A stretch of 50,380 nt of DNA, from assembly GCF_014137865.1 (NCBI RefSeq), contig NZ_JACGWU010000010.1, positions 1 through 50,380 of the forward strand. Reading direction: 5' to 3'. Origin of the DNA: Alpinimonas psychrophila (GTDB lineage: Bacteria > Actinomycetota > Actinomycetes > Actinomycetales > Microbacteriaceae). The number at the start of each line of letters is the position of its first letter. The first letter of the stretch is position 1. This document shows, piece by piece, positions 17,400 to 26,789 of this stretch. A program made the position numbers and the translations under genes. Under the pieces are notes generated by a model. The model had not been told where the DNA came from, made no database searches, and saw only the letters and a list, made by a program, of their open reading frames with translations.

Positions 17400-18554
17400 A
17401 TGGAACCCATGACGCTTGCTCAGACTCACCCCCTGCACGCCCACGGAACGCATTCCTCCCGGCTCATTCGAGCACTACGCGGCGAGCGCCCCGAAACAAC
17501 CCCCGTGTGGTTCATGCGTCAAGCTGGCCGGTCGCTTCCCGAGTACCGGGCTTTGCGCGTCGGCACCAAGATGCTGGACTCCTGCTTTGACCCCGCGATG
17601 GCCAGTGAAATAACCATGCAACCCGTGCGTCGTCACAAGACCGATGCCGGCATCTTCTTTAGTGACATCGTCGTTCCCCTCAAAGCGGTCGGCGTGGATG
17701 TTCGCATTGAGCCCGGCCGCGGTCCCGTCTTCAACGCTCCCTTTGCCGCCGCCGCCGACATCGCGAAGCTCACCGCCATTGATCCCGCCATCATGGATGA
17801 GCTCGGCGAGCCGATCTGGGAAGGCGTGCGTCGAACAGTGGCCATGCTGCTGGAGCACGGTGGGAGCGATGGCGTAGCAGCAACGCCCCTCATTGGGTTT
17901 GCCGGAGCACCGTTCACTCTGGCGGCCTACCTCGTTGAGGGCGGCCCCTCCAAGGATCACCTCGGCGCTCGGGCGTTGATGCACACCGATCCCGCCGCGT
18001 GGGAGGCACTCATGACCTGGACGGCGGAGGTCACGGGCCGCTTCTTGCGCGGCCAGGTTCTCGCCGGTGCCAGTGCAGCTCAGCTGTTTGATTCTTGGGC
18101 TGGATCCCTCTCGGCCCGAGACTACGAGACGCACGTCATGCCGGCGTCCCGCCAAGCCCTCACCCATGTGCGAGACCTCACGTATGTCATCCCCGCCGAT
18201 TCCGACGGAACTCCTGCGACCGAGCGCGCTGTGCCCACGATTCACTTTGGCGTCGGCACCGGCGAGCTCCTGCCGCTGATGCATGACATTGGCGTGGATG
18301 CTATCGGTGTGGATTACCGCATCACCCTCGATGAGGCCGAGCGTCGTCTGGGCGGTGGCGTTGTGCTTCAGGGAAACCTCGATCCCGCGATGCTGGCCGC
18401 GCCGCCCGCCGTTCTCGAGGCGGCTGTTGCTGATGTGTTGCAGAGCGGAAAATCAGCCCCGGCGCATATCTTCAACCTGGGTCACGGCGTTCCTCCCGGA
18501 ACCGATCCGGCAGTGCTAACGCGCATCGTCGAGCTCGTGCACGCTGCTCAGTAG
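17400..18554 (+). CDS. hemE: Uroporphyrinogen III decarboxylase
   Basis: A 384-aa enzyme that decarboxylates uroporphyrinogen III to coproporphyrinogen III. The active-site N-terminal signature TPVWFMRQAGRSLPEYR is at about 37-53, GFAGAPFTLAAYLVEGG is near the middle, and FNLGHGVPPGTDP is near the C-terminus. GAGTGAGG precedes ATG 17400; a second ATG at 17409 is possible. It is the first gene of the rightward heme operon. Confidence 0.96.
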   Translation: MEPMTLAQTHPLHAHGTHSSRLIRALRGERPETTPVWFMRQAGRSLPEYRALRVGTKMLDSCFDPAMASEITMQPVRRHKTDAGIFFSDIVVPLKAVGVDVRIEPGRGPVFNAPFAAAADIAKLTAIDPAIMDELGEPIWEGVRRTVAMLLEHGGSDGVAATPLIGFAGAPFTLAAYLVEGGPSKDHLGARALMHTDPAAWEALMTWTAEVTGRFLRGQVLAGASAAQLFDSWAGSLSARDYETHVMPASRQALTHVRDLTYVIPADSDGTPATERAVPTIHFGVGTGELLPLMHDIGVDAIGVDYRITLDEAERRLGGGVVLQGNLDPAMLAAPPAVLEAAVADVLQSGKSAPAHIFNLGHGVPPGTDPAVLTRIVELVHAAQ

Positions 18555-18564
18555 TCGCCGCCAC

Positions 18565-20067
18565 GTGAAAAAAACAGGTGTGAATCCTCTGGTGGACATC
18601 GTCGTTATCGGTGGCGGCATCGCCGGCCTCGTGGCAGCGGACGTCTTCGCACGGGCTGGTCTCAGCGTCACTCTTATTGAGGAACGTGCAACGGTCGGCG
18701 GCCTTGTGACCTCCGCCGTTCTCGATGGGCTACGACTGGATGTTGGGGCCGAAGCCTTCGCTACCCGCGAGGGTTCCGTCAGTGACCTGGCAATTGATTT
18801 AGGCCTCGCCGACGATCTTGTTCGCCCCGACCCGGCCGGGGCCTGGATTCGCATGCCGACTAAGACGGTCCGCATCCCTCGACTGGGCATCTTGGGGATT
18901 CCCGGGAACCCGCTGGCTCGCGATGTTCGGGCGGCCATTGGGCTAAAGGGTGCTATTCGAGCATCCTTCGATCGGGTCTTACCGAGGGGCTTTGCGGCGG
19001 AAAGTGCCACGCTCGGCGAGCTGGTGCGCAAACGCATGGGCCAACGCGTTGTTGACCGTTTGGTAGCCCCTATTTGTTTGGGAATTCACTCCACGCATCC
19101 TAATTCCCTCGATATTGATGCCGTAGCCCCCAGCCTTCGTGAAGGATTGCGTCGGACGGGTTCGCTCGTTGGTGCCGTGAAGGAACGGGCCACCACGCAG
19201 CGAGCGGGCGGTGCCGTTATGGGGCTTGACGGCGGGCTCTGGAAGTTGACCGAGGCCCTGCACGAGCGCATTGTGCGCAATGGCGGAAACATCCTCACGT
19301 CTTCGCGGGTTACGTCTTTGGCTCCCGCGGGACGGGCGCGAACCTCCGCGTGGCAAGTGGGCTACACAGACATGCCAGGAATGCAGCGCACCGTTCGGGC
19401 GCTTGGGGTTTTGTTTGCAGTTCCCGCGCTGCAGGCCCAAACCCTTCTTCGCGAAAACCTGACGGAGCCACAGAGCACTTCGGCCGGCCGGCTTCTGCTG
19501 GACGCCAAGACGGAGGATGTCACGATTGTCACCCTGGTCCTTATCTCGGCTGCGTTGGATGCCCATCCGCGCGGCTCCGGCATCATCGTCGCTCCCGAGT
19601 CCCCGGGTGTTCGAGCCAAGGCTCTGACGCACTCCAGTTCCAAGTGGCCGTGGTTGGCGTCGGTGGCCGGTGCCGGGCGCCATGCCATTCGCCTTTCGTA
19701 TTCAGGCTCGCAACTCTCCACCCCCGCGAAAAAATCCGCGTCGATTGAGGGCTCCAGCGCAGCGTCCATAAAGAAGGCTGATGCGGAGTTGGTGGCAAAG
19801 GCGCTCGCCGATGCCTCCGTACTATTAGGTGTTGAGCTCAGCGCGGGTGATCTCCGGGCCTCTCGGGTGACGCGCTGGAGTGACGCCGTGACACCACCCA
19901 GCCCCGCTCATCGAGAACTCGTGCGGGCTTGGACGAAGGCCGTCGCACGCCTGAATCGCATTGGTCTCACCGGATCATGGATTGCGGGAACGGGGTTGGC
20001 ATCCGTGATTCCCCACTCTCAGGCAGCAGCCGATCAACTTATCGCCGGACTTCAGCGGCCCTCCTAG
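18565..20067 (+). CDS. hemY: Coproporphyrinogen III oxidase, HemY/CgoX type
   Basis: A 500-aa FAD enzyme. The dinucleotide-binding motif is VVIGGGIAGLVAADVFARAG near the N-terminus, followed by EERATVGGLVTS and LDVGAEAFATREG. The C-terminal motif GSWIAGTGLASVIPHSQAAA is typical of the HemY family. In actinobacteria this oxygen-dependent enzyme turns coproporphyrinogen III into coproporphyrin III. Adjacent hemQ and hemH support that route rather than protoporphyrinogen oxidation. The start is a GTG at 18565, with another in-frame GTG at 18580; neither has a clear Shine-Dalgarno. It follows hemE by 10 bp. Confidence 0.92.
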   Translation: MKKTGVNPLVDIVVIGGGIAGLVAADVFARAGLSVTLIEERATVGGLVTSAVLDGLRLDVGAEAFATREGSVSDLAIDLGLADDLVRPDPAGAWIRMPTKTVRIPRLGILGIPGNPLARDVRAAIGLKGAIRASFDRVLPRGFAAESATLGELVRKRMGQRVVDRLVAPICLGIHSTHPNSLDIDAVAPSLREGLRRTGSLVGAVKERATTQRAGGAVMGLDGGLWKLTEALHERIVRNGGNILTSSRVTSLAPAGRARTSAWQVGYTDMPGMQRTVRALGVLFAVPALQAQTLLRENLTEPQSTSAGRLLLDAKTEDVTIVTLVLISAALDAHPRGSGIIVAPESPGVRAKALTHSSSKWPWLASVAGAGRHAIRLSYSGSQLSTPAKKSASIEGSSAASIKKADAELVAKALADASVLLGVELSAGDLRASRVTRWSDAVTPPSPAHRELVRAWTKAVARLNRIGLTGSWIAGTGLASVIPHSQAAADQLIAGLQRPS

Positions 20068-20158
20068 AGGATCATCGGGCCGCCGTCGCAGGATTCCAGA
20101 CATAGGAACTTCACCGAAACAATTCGTCGCCACCACACAAGCAGAGGACAATAACATC

Positions 20159-20869
20159 ATGACTTCGACCGGGAACGGCTACACACTTTTCGCAATTCTG
20201 AGCGCTGAACAGGCTCGCATGTCGGGGGCTACCCTGGCCACCTCAGCGGGTGCCGCATCCGATTCGCTGGTACCCACTTTTGTTGCCGAGTTGGATGCTC
20301 TCATCGTTACCCTCGAGGGCTCGGGGGTCGTCACCCGCGGTCTCTACGACGTTTCGGGCATGCGTGCCGACGCCGACATCATGATCTGGATGCATGGCTC
20401 TGACCCCGCCGGTTTGCAGCAGGCCCTGCGCGACCTGCGCCGCACGGCACTCCTCGCTCCGCTGGAATTGGTCTGGAGCGCCATGGGCGTTCACCGCGAC
20501 GCCGAGTTCAACAAGTCGCATGTTCCCGGATTCCTGCGCGACATCGAGCCTAAGGGCTGGCTGTGCCTCTACCCGTTCGTGCGCAGCTACGAGTGGTACC
20601 TGCTTCCCGAAGAGGAGCGGTCGGCCATGCTCGCCCAACACGGTCGCGCCGGGGCTGCCTTCAAGGGCGTCACGGCCAACACGGTCTCCGCCTTCGCTCT
20701 CGGCGACTGGGAGTGGTTGCTGCCACTCGAAAGCGATGACCTCATCGACCTCGTCGACATGATGCGTGAACTTCGCAGTACGGATGCCCGTCGCCACGTT
20801 CGAGATGAACTCCCCTTCTACACGGGTCGTCGGATCACGGCGCTTGAGGTCGCCGAGGTGGTTCGGTAG
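20159..20869 (+). CDS. hemQ: Coproheme decarboxylase (HemQ/ChdC)
   Basis: A 236-aa chlorite-dismutase-fold protein that oxidatively decarboxylates coproheme to heme b in the last step of the coproporphyrin-dependent pathway. It shows GLYDVSGMRADADIMIWMHG, FNKSHVPGF and the heme-pocket block LCLYPFVRSYEWYLLPEEER, with FALGDWEWLLPLES near the C-terminus. GAGGACA precedes ATG 20159. Its stop overlaps the GTG of hemH by one base. The 91-bp gap before it shows nothing else. Confidence 0.93.
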   Translation: MTSTGNGYTLFAILSAEQARMSGATLATSAGAASDSLVPTFVAELDALIVTLEGSGVVTRGLYDVSGMRADADIMIWMHGSDPAGLQQALRDLRRTALLAPLELVWSAMGVHRDAEFNKSHVPGFLRDIEPKGWLCLYPFVRSYEWYLLPEEERSAMLAQHGRAGAAFKGVTANTVSAFALGDWEWLLPLESDDLIDLVDMMRELRSTDARRHVRDELPFYTGRRITALEVAEVVR

Positions 20870-22107
20870 TGGCTGCCGCAAACCTGGGTGCCGGCGGCGG
20901 GTCGCACAAGGCGCCCGGCGCTACCGGTGAGTTCTTTGCTCCCGGTTCGCTTGTGGCGAGTGCGACTCCCGAAGCGCAATGTGGGCTGCCATGGATCGAG
21001 ACGCCCACCAGCTACGACGGAATATTGTTGCTCGGTTTTGGCGGGCCTGAGGGCCAGGACGACGTCATCCCGTTTCTGCGCAACGTCACGCGCGGGCGGG
21101 GCATCCCTGATGAACGCCTCGAAGAAGTGGCGCACCACTACCGCCACTTTGATGGCATCAGCCCCATCAACGAACACAATCGGGAGCTGAAAACGGCGCT
21201 CGCCGCTGAGCTCACGGCACGCGGCCTCGACCTTCCCCTCTTCTGGGGCAACCGCAACTGGGCGCCTTATGTCAATGAAGCCATGACCGAGGCTGCAAAC
21301 GCCGGCAAGCACCGTCTGCTCGCGCTCGCCACTAGCGCGTACAGTTCTTTTTCCAGCTGCCGCCAGTACCGCGAAGACTTGGCCGATGGCCTCGAAGACA
21401 CGGGCCTGGGGCAGACGCTCCAAATTGACAAGGTGCGTCAGTTCTTCGATCACCCCGGATTCGTGGCTCCCTTTGTCGAGGGCGTCCGCGATGGCCTCGC
21501 AAGCGTTGAAGCGAAGTTCCCCGGCATCAATCTAGAGACCGAAGTGGAGGTTCTCTTCTCCACGCACTCCATCCCGAACTCTGACGCCGATCGTTCGGGA
21601 CCGCCCGAGCGCGGGTTTGGCGCGGGTGGCGCCTACGTTGCGCAGCACCGTGCCGTTGCCGAGGTCATCATGGGCAAGCTCGGCCGCACCACCACTCCCT
21701 GGCAGCTCGTGTTCCAATCGCGCAGTGGCCCCCCTCAGGTTCCCTGGTTGGAGCCGGATGTGAACGACGCCATCCGGTTGCTCCCCGCCACCGGTCGCAA
21801 AGCGGTGCTCATCGTGCCGCTGGGCTTTGTCAGCGATCACATGGAGGTCATGTGGGACCTCGACACCGAGGCTATGGAAACCTCTGCTGAGGTTGGGATC
21901 TTCGCTGTGCGCACGCCCACTCCGGGTATCCATCCCGCGTATGTTTCTGGACTGGTCGACCTGATCCTGGAGCGCGTCACCGGCCTTCCCGGCGCCAACC
22001 GTCCGCATGAAACCACGCTCGGGCCCTGGTATGACGTGTGCCGCACGGGATGCTGCGAGAACGCACGCCTCGGTTTCAAACCGGCACTGTCGGGACTCAA
22101 GCCGTGA
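20869..22107 (+). CDS. hemH: Coproporphyrin III ferrochelatase (CpfC)
   Basis: A 412-aa ferrochelatase that inserts iron into coproporphyrin III. GILLLGFGGPEGQDDVIPFL marks the N-domain, the metal-site region is LFSTHSIPNSD, and the second half has WQLVFQSRSGPPQVPW and FVSDHMEVMWDLD. Cysteines in FSSCRQYRED and the C-terminal VCRTGCCEN match the four [2Fe-2S] ligands known in actinobacterial ferrochelatases. About 45 residues precede the conserved core, longer than usual. The GTG start overlaps hemQ by 1 bp and its end overlaps hemC by 4 bp. Confidence 0.94.
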   Translation: MAAANLGAGGGSHKAPGATGEFFAPGSLVASATPEAQCGLPWIETPTSYDGILLLGFGGPEGQDDVIPFLRNVTRGRGIPDERLEEVAHHYRHFDGISPINEHNRELKTALAAELTARGLDLPLFWGNRNWAPYVNEAMTEAANAGKHRLLALATSAYSSFSSCRQYREDLADGLEDTGLGQTLQIDKVRQFFDHPGFVAPFVEGVRDGLASVEAKFPGINLETEVEVLFSTHSIPNSDADRSGPPERGFGAGGAYVAQHRAVAEVIMGKLGRTTTPWQLVFQSRSGPPQVPWLEPDVNDAIRLLPATGRKAVLIVPLGFVSDHMEVMWDLDTEAMETSAEVGIFAVRTPTPGIHPAYVSGLVDLILERVTGLPGANRPHETTLGPWYDVCRTGCCENARLGFKPALSGLKP

Positions 22108-23093
22108 CCGAGCACGATCCCGCGCATCACGTGGAATCGGTCCTGCCGCCGCTACGCATTGGAACGAGATCGAGCACGCTGGCCCTCGCTCAAACGGGCA
22201 TGATGGCCGATCGGCTGGCCGAGATCGCCGGCCGTGATGTGGAGCTCGTGCGTATCACCTCCCATGGTGACACCTCGAAGGCCTCCCTCGCGAGCCTGGG
22301 TGGAACGGGTGTTTTTGTCAGCGCCCTGCGCGACGCTCTGCTGGCCGACGAGTGTGATGTCATTGTGCACTCACTCAAAGACCTCCCCACAGAAGAAGTT
22401 GACGGCATCGTGATTGCCGCCATTCCCACCCGCGAAGATTCCCGGGATGCCCTCTGCGCCCGGGACGGCATGACACTTCAGACGCTCCCCCTCGGTGCTT
22501 CGGTGGGCACGGGTTCTCCGCGCCGGCGGGCCCAACTCTTGGCGGCCCGGCCCGATCTGAGCGTTCTCGATATTCGCGGAAACGTGGATACCCGCCTCGG
22601 CAAGGTAACCACCGGCGAGCTGGACGCCGTCGTCCTCGCGACTGCCGGGCTCGTGCGCATCGGTCGCCCCGAAGCCATTACCCAGCATCTCGAGCTTGAT
22701 ACGTGGCCCTGCGCCCCGGGCCAGGGTGCACTGGCGCTTGAAACCCGTAGTGACGAAGCTTCGCATGGCATCACTGCTCTGGTCGGCCAGATTGATGACA
22801 TCGGAGCCCGAGTCACGGCCCTTGCCGAACGCGCGGTTCTCGCTGGTCTTGAAGCCGGATGCGCGGCTCCCGTTGGGGTGACCGCCTCGATCTCCACCGC
22901 CTTCAATGCCGACACAATGGCGGCAACTCATTCGCTGCGGATCGCCGCCACCGTGCTGAGTCTCGACGGTCAGCGGCAGATTACCAAGACGTGGAATGGT
23001 GCGAGTGACCATGGCCCAGAGGGCGCAGCCTTGCTTGTGACCGAGCTACTAGCGGCCGGCGCGGCCGCCCTCGCGCCGTTGGGGTCACGTTGA
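22104..23093 (+). CDS. hemC: Hydroxymethylbilane synthase
   Basis: A 329-aa enzyme that joins four porphobilinogens. It begins LRIGTRSSTLALAQTG, has VHSLKDLP, the GSPRRRAQL motif, and the dipyrromethane-cofactor cysteine in GLEAGCAAPVG. The frame is open to 22038, but GTG 22104 forms the standard GTGA overlap with hemH and leaves a short 17-residue leader before the conserved core. Confidence 0.94.
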   Translation: MTEHDPAHHVESVLPPLRIGTRSSTLALAQTGMMADRLAEIAGRDVELVRITSHGDTSKASLASLGGTGVFVSALRDALLADECDVIVHSLKDLPTEEVDGIVIAAIPTREDSRDALCARDGMTLQTLPLGASVGTGSPRRRAQLLAARPDLSVLDIRGNVDTRLGKVTTGELDAVVLATAGLVRIGRPEAITQHLELDTWPCAPGQGALALETRSDEASHGITALVGQIDDIGARVTALAERAVLAGLEAGCAAPVGVTASISTAFNADTMAATHSLRIAATVLSLDGQRQITKTWNGASDHGPEGAALLVTELLAAGAAALAPLGSR

Positions 23094-23917
23094 TGACCGC
23101 AGATTCTTCTTCAGGAGTCGCCGCCGCAGGCTTCGCGGGTCGCCGGGTCCTCATTCCTCGCGACGGTAGCTGGGGAGAGAACGTCTCGTCACTCGTGCGG
23201 GAATTCGGCGGGGTCCCCATCGTCGCCCCCCTCGTGAAATTTGCTCCCCCTGCTGATCCCGGCGAACTCGTCTCAGCTCTCTCCGATGTCGAAGCCGGCG
23301 AGTACGACTGGGTGACGATTACCAGTGTCGCGACCGTCGGTCTCCTCTCTGAGGAGCAGGTCTTTGTTCCTTCCGCGACGCAGCTCGCCGCAGTCGGCAC
23401 GGCCACCGGTGACGCTCTCGAAGACGCAGGCTTTCACGTGTCGATGATTCCCACCGGTCAGGTCGCCAACGCCCAGGCCCTCGCCGCCGAACTCATCGCG
23501 CAACTGGGAGATGAGCCGGCCAGCATCCTCGTGCTCCAGTCAGACCTCGCCTCCTCCGCCCTGGCCGATACCTTGACGGATGCCGGTCACACCGTGACCG
23601 CGGTCATTGCCTACCGAACGATTCCCGTCGAAGCCAACGTCGTCAGCGACGGTGTCCTGTTGGCCACCGGAATTGATGCCGCCTTACTTACCTCGGGAAG
23701 CATCGCGGCGGCATTCCTCGCCCGATTCCCCACCCTTGTCGCGGGCGCTCAAGAGGCCGAAGCTGTCGAGCCTTCCATGGTCTTTGCGTCGATCGGTCAG
23801 GGAACCACGGCCTTCGCCGAACATCTTGGCATCTCCGTTGCTGTCACGGCCGAGGCCCAAAACGTTGAGGCCTTGGTTGCCTCGCTCGCGCACTACTTTG
23901 AGGAATCCCATGTCTGA
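23093..23917 (+). CDS. hemD: Uroporphyrinogen III synthase
   Basis: A 274-aa protein of the poorly conserved HemD family: AGRRVLIPRD-like GRRVLIPRDGSWGENVSSLV at the N-terminus, YDWVTITSVATVGLL, VGTATGDALEDAGFHV and a C-terminal IGQGTTAFAEHLGISVAVTA. It cyclises hydroxymethylbilane with inversion of ring D. ATG 23093 overlaps the hemC stop by one base; a TTG at 23090 is the only alternative. Position between hemC and hemB supports the call. Confidence 0.88.
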   Translation: MTADSSSGVAAAGFAGRRVLIPRDGSWGENVSSLVREFGGVPIVAPLVKFAPPADPGELVSALSDVEAGEYDWVTITSVATVGLLSEEQVFVPSATQLAAVGTATGDALEDAGFHVSMIPTGQVANAQALAAELIAQLGDEPASILVLQSDLASSALADTLTDAGHTVTAVIAYRTIPVEANVVSDGVLLATGIDAALLTSGSIAAAFLARFPTLVAGAQEAEAVEPSMVFASIGQGTTAFAEHLGISVAVTAEAQNVEALVASLAHYFEESHV

Positions 23918-24923
23918 TGTCAACCTTCCCATTCGCCCGCGGCGTCTGCGCTCGAGCCCGGCGCTTCGCCGCCTGACCTCGGAGACGAGCCTCGAACCCC
24001 GACACCTCGTTCTTCCCGCCTTCGTGCGCGAGGGTCTGACCGAGGCTCTTCCCATCGGCTCAATGCCCGGCGTCATGCAACATTCCCTTTCGAGCATACG
24101 TTGCCTTGCCGCAGACGCCGTCGATGCCGGAGTGGGCGGAATCATGCTGTTCGGTGTGCCCGAGGAGCGCGATGCGACCGGTACCGCCGGCTCCAACTCG
24201 GCCGGAATCTTGAATGCCGCCCTTCGTGCGGTCAAAGAGGAAGTCGGCGAGGCGCTCGTCGTGCAGGCCGACCTATGCCTCGACGAGTTCACCGATCACG
24301 GCCACTGCGGTGTTCTGGATGCGGACGGTCGGGTCGATAACGACGCCACTCTTCTGCGTTACCAAGAGCTTGCTCTCGCTCAGGCGGAGGCGGGTGCCGA
24401 CCTCCTTGGCCTTTCCGGAATGATGGATGGCCAAGTTGCCGCCGTGCGTGAAGCCCTAGATTCCGCGGGTCGCGAGGATGTCATCATTCTGGCCTACTCG
24501 GCCAAGTACGCTTCAGCGTTCTACGGTCCGTTCCGGGACGCGGTCGAATCTGCGCTCGTCGGAGATCGCCGCACCTATCAACTCGACCCCGGTAACCGCC
24601 GCGAGGGAATGCGCGAAGCGCTGCTCGATATCGACGAGGGTGCCGACATTGTCATGGTCAAGCCCGCCGGTAGCTACCTCGACGTTCTGGCCGATGTGGC
24701 CCACGCCAGTCCCATTCCCGTTTGGGCATATCAAGTCTCGGGCGAATACTCGATGATCGAGGCTGCCGCCGCCAATGGCTGGATTGAACGCGAGCGTGCC
24801 ATCGACGAGTCTGTCCTCTCCATTCGCCGTGCGGGCGCCGACGTCGTTCTCACCTACTGGGCCATCGAGATTGCCCAGCGTCTCAATGCCCTTAATTCAC
24901 GAAAGGTACGTCCCCGCGCATGA
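23910..24923 (+). CDS. hemB: Porphobilinogen synthase (delta-aminolevulinate dehydratase)
   Basis: A 337-aa enzyme condensing two 5-aminolevulinates. Schiff-base lysines are visible in [13 protein letters not shown] and [11 protein letters not shown]. The metal segment [14 protein letters not shown] has cysteine at the first and last positions and aspartate where the zinc type has a second cysteine, the pattern I recall for actinobacterial enzymes. The frame is open to 23607 inside hemD, but ATG 23910 has GAGG before it and gives the usual N-terminus. It overlaps hemD by 8 bp and hemL by 4 bp. Confidence 0.95.
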   Translation: MSDVNLPIRPRRLRSSPALRRLTSETSLEPRHLVLPAFVREGLTEALPIGSMPGVMQHSLSSIRCLAADAVDAGVGGIMLFGVPEERDATGTAGSNSAGILNAALRAVKEEVGEALVVQADLCLDEFTDHGHCGVLDADGRVDNDATLLRYQELALAQAEAGADLLGLSGMMDGQVAAVREALDSAGREDVIILAYSAKYASAFYGPFRDAVESALVGDRRTYQLDPGNRREGMREALLDIDEGADIVMVKPAGSYLDVLADVAHASPIPVWAYQVSGEYSMIEAAAANGWIERERAIDESVLSIRRAGADVVLTYWAIEIAQRLNALNSRKVRPRA

Positions 24924-26260
24924 GCAAGAAGATGACGAACGCCCAACTGTTTGATCGCGCGCAGGCTGCCATCCCGGGAGGCGTCAACTCTCCCGTACGC
25001 GCGTTCGGCTCCGTGGGGGGGACCCCTCGCTTCTTAGTGAAGGCCAAAGGACCGTACGTTTACGACTCGGAGGGCATCGAGTACGTCGACCTTATTGCCA
25101 GCTGGGGCCCCGCCATTCTGGGGCATGCGAATCGGCGTGCAGTGAAGGCTGTGCAAAAAGCGGCGGCCAAGGGACTGTCCTTCGGCGCGAGCAGCCCGGG
25201 CGAGACCATCTTGGCCGAGCTCATCGAGCAGAGGGTTTCTCCCGTGGATCGCGTGCGACTGGTTTCCACAGGCACTGAAGCAACGATGACCGCGATTCGT
25301 TTGGCACGCGCTGCCACCGGCCGCGACCTTCTCGTGAAGTTCGCTGGCCACTATCACGGTCATTCCGACGGCCTGTTGGCCGCCGCCGGTTCGGGCCTCG
25401 CCACGTTTGCGCTTCCCGGTTCTGCCGGGGTGCCCGCCCCTATCGCCGCGCAGACACTGGTCATCCCCTATAACGATCCGGATGCCCTACGCGCCGTCTT
25501 CGCCGAACACGGTGAGAAGATTGCTGCCGTCATTACGGAGGCCGCCCCCGCCAATATGGGGGTAGTGCCTCCGCTTCCCGGCTTCAATGCCGCGATGACA
25601 GCAATTGCCCACGAGCATGGTGCCCTCATCATTTTCGACGAAGTGCTCACAGGATTCCGCGTTGGGGCCGCTGGGTTCTGGGGTGTCGAAGATAAGTCAA
25701 AGGACTCCAGCGGCTACCGTCCCGACCTCTTCTGTTTCGGCAAAGTCATTGGTGGCGGCCTGCCCGTGGCCGCAATCGGTGGCCGGCGCGACATCATGGA
25801 ACTCCTTGCTCCCCTTGGCCCCGTCTATCAAGCCGGCACGCTGTCGGGTAATCCGGTTGCCGTAGCGGCCGGGATCGCCACACTCCAAGGGCTGACCCCG
25901 CGCGTGTATAAGAAGCTCGATCGCACGGCTCGCACCATTGCCGATGCTGCCTCTGCCGCACTCTCCCAGGTATCGGTCCCCCACCGCATTCAATGGGCCG
26001 GCAACCTGTTCAGCATTGTCTTCGGCGAGGAGGCTGCCATTTCGGGCCTGCATGATTATGCCGCCGTTCAGCGTCAGGAATCTTGGCGTTATCCGCCTTT
26101 CTTCCACGCCATGCTCAACGCTGGCGTTTCGCTACCGCCCTCTCTCTTCGAAGCGTGGTTCGTCACAGCGGCCCACGACCAACGTGCCATCGACCGCATC
26201 CTGACTGCCCTCCCCAAGGCAGCGAAAGCTGCCGATACGGCCACCCCACCCGTTGCCTAA
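24920..26260 (+). CDS. hemL: Glutamate-1-semialdehyde 2,1-aminomutase
   Basis: A 446-aa PLP enzyme producing 5-aminolevulinate, directly after HemA in the pathway. It shows [52 protein letters not shown] and the PLP lysine in [14 protein letters not shown]. The ATG overlaps the hemB stop (ATGA). It is the last pathway gene of the rightward operon. Confidence 0.96.
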   Translation: MSKKMTNAQLFDRAQAAIPGGVNSPVRAFGSVGGTPRFLVKAKGPYVYDSEGIEYVDLIASWGPAILGHANRRAVKAVQKAAAKGLSFGASSPGETILAELIEQRVSPVDRVRLVSTGTEATMTAIRLARAATGRDLLVKFAGHYHGHSDGLLAAAGSGLATFALPGSAGVPAPIAAQTLVIPYNDPDALRAVFAEHGEKIAAVITEAAPANMGVVPPLPGFNAAMTAIAHEHGALIIFDEVLTGFRVGAAGFWGVEDKSKDSSGYRPDLFCFGKVIGGGLPVAAIGGRRDIMELLAPLGPVYQAGTLSGNPVAVAAGIATLQGLTPRVYKKLDRTARTIADAASAALSQVSVPHRIQWAGNLFSIVFGEEAAISGLHDYAAVQRQESWRYPPFFHAMLNAGVSLPPSLFEAWFVTAAHDQRAIDRILTALPKAAKAADTATPPVA

Positions 26261-26747
26261 ACGCATCCCGCCACAGCCGGGACAGGAATCGGTCTGGGAC
26301 TACCCGCGGCCTCCTCGGGTTGAGGCGACGAACGAGCGTATTGTGATCGAGTTCGGTGGCGTGGTCTTAGTAGACACGAATAATGCCGTTCGGGTTCTGG
26401 AGACCAGTCATCCGCCGGTCTATTATCTGCCGATCGATGCCTTCTTAAGTGGTTCGCTGGAACCAGCCCGCGGCCAGTCGTTTTGTGAATTCAAGGGCAT
26501 GGCGGGATATCTCACCGTTGTCGGGCCCAAGGGTCGGCGCGCCGAGAGTGCCGCCTGGTTCTACGCGAACCCCACTCACGGCTACGAGGCGCTGAAGGAC
26601 CATGTCGCCATTTACCCGTCGGCCATGGACCGCTGCCTCGTGAATGGCGAGATTGTTCAGTCGCAGGAAGGCGACTTCTACGGTGGCTGGATCACGTCGA
26701 AGGTCGTTGGACCCTTCAAGGGAGCGCCCGGCACCCTCGGCTGGTAA
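26253..26747 (+). CDS. DUF427 domain protein coupled to the heme operon
   Basis: A 164-aa protein of the DUF427 family, recognised by [44 protein letters not shown] and a C-terminal [21 protein letters not shown]. (Residues named here are separate family blocks.) The TTG start lies inside the end of hemL (8-bp overlap), so it is translationally coupled to heme synthesis. The function of DUF427 is not established. A role related to heme use or stress is only suggested by position. Confidence 0.85.
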   Translation: MPKRIPPQPGQESVWDYPRPPRVEATNERIVIEFGGVVLVDTNNAVRVLETSHPPVYYLPIDAFLSGSLEPARGQSFCEFKGMAGYLTVVGPKGRRAESAAWFYANPTHGYEALKDHVAIYPSAMDRCLVNGEIVQSQEGDFYGGWITSKVVGPFKGAPGTLGW

Positions 26748-26789
26748 TACCTCCGGGTGTGTTGTGCTCGTGTTGCGGCTTGTTCTGGG

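Noticed and set aside
15914-17410. HemA starting at the ATG at 17410
   Set aside because: It would overlap hemE and add 25 residues not seen in the family. GTG 17335 has a -10 box at the leaderless distance and matches the usual N-terminus.
23607-24923. A 438-aa HemB beginning inside hemD
   Set aside because: The first 101 codons are an out-of-frame reading of hemD. ATG 23910 has a ribosome-binding site and the family start.
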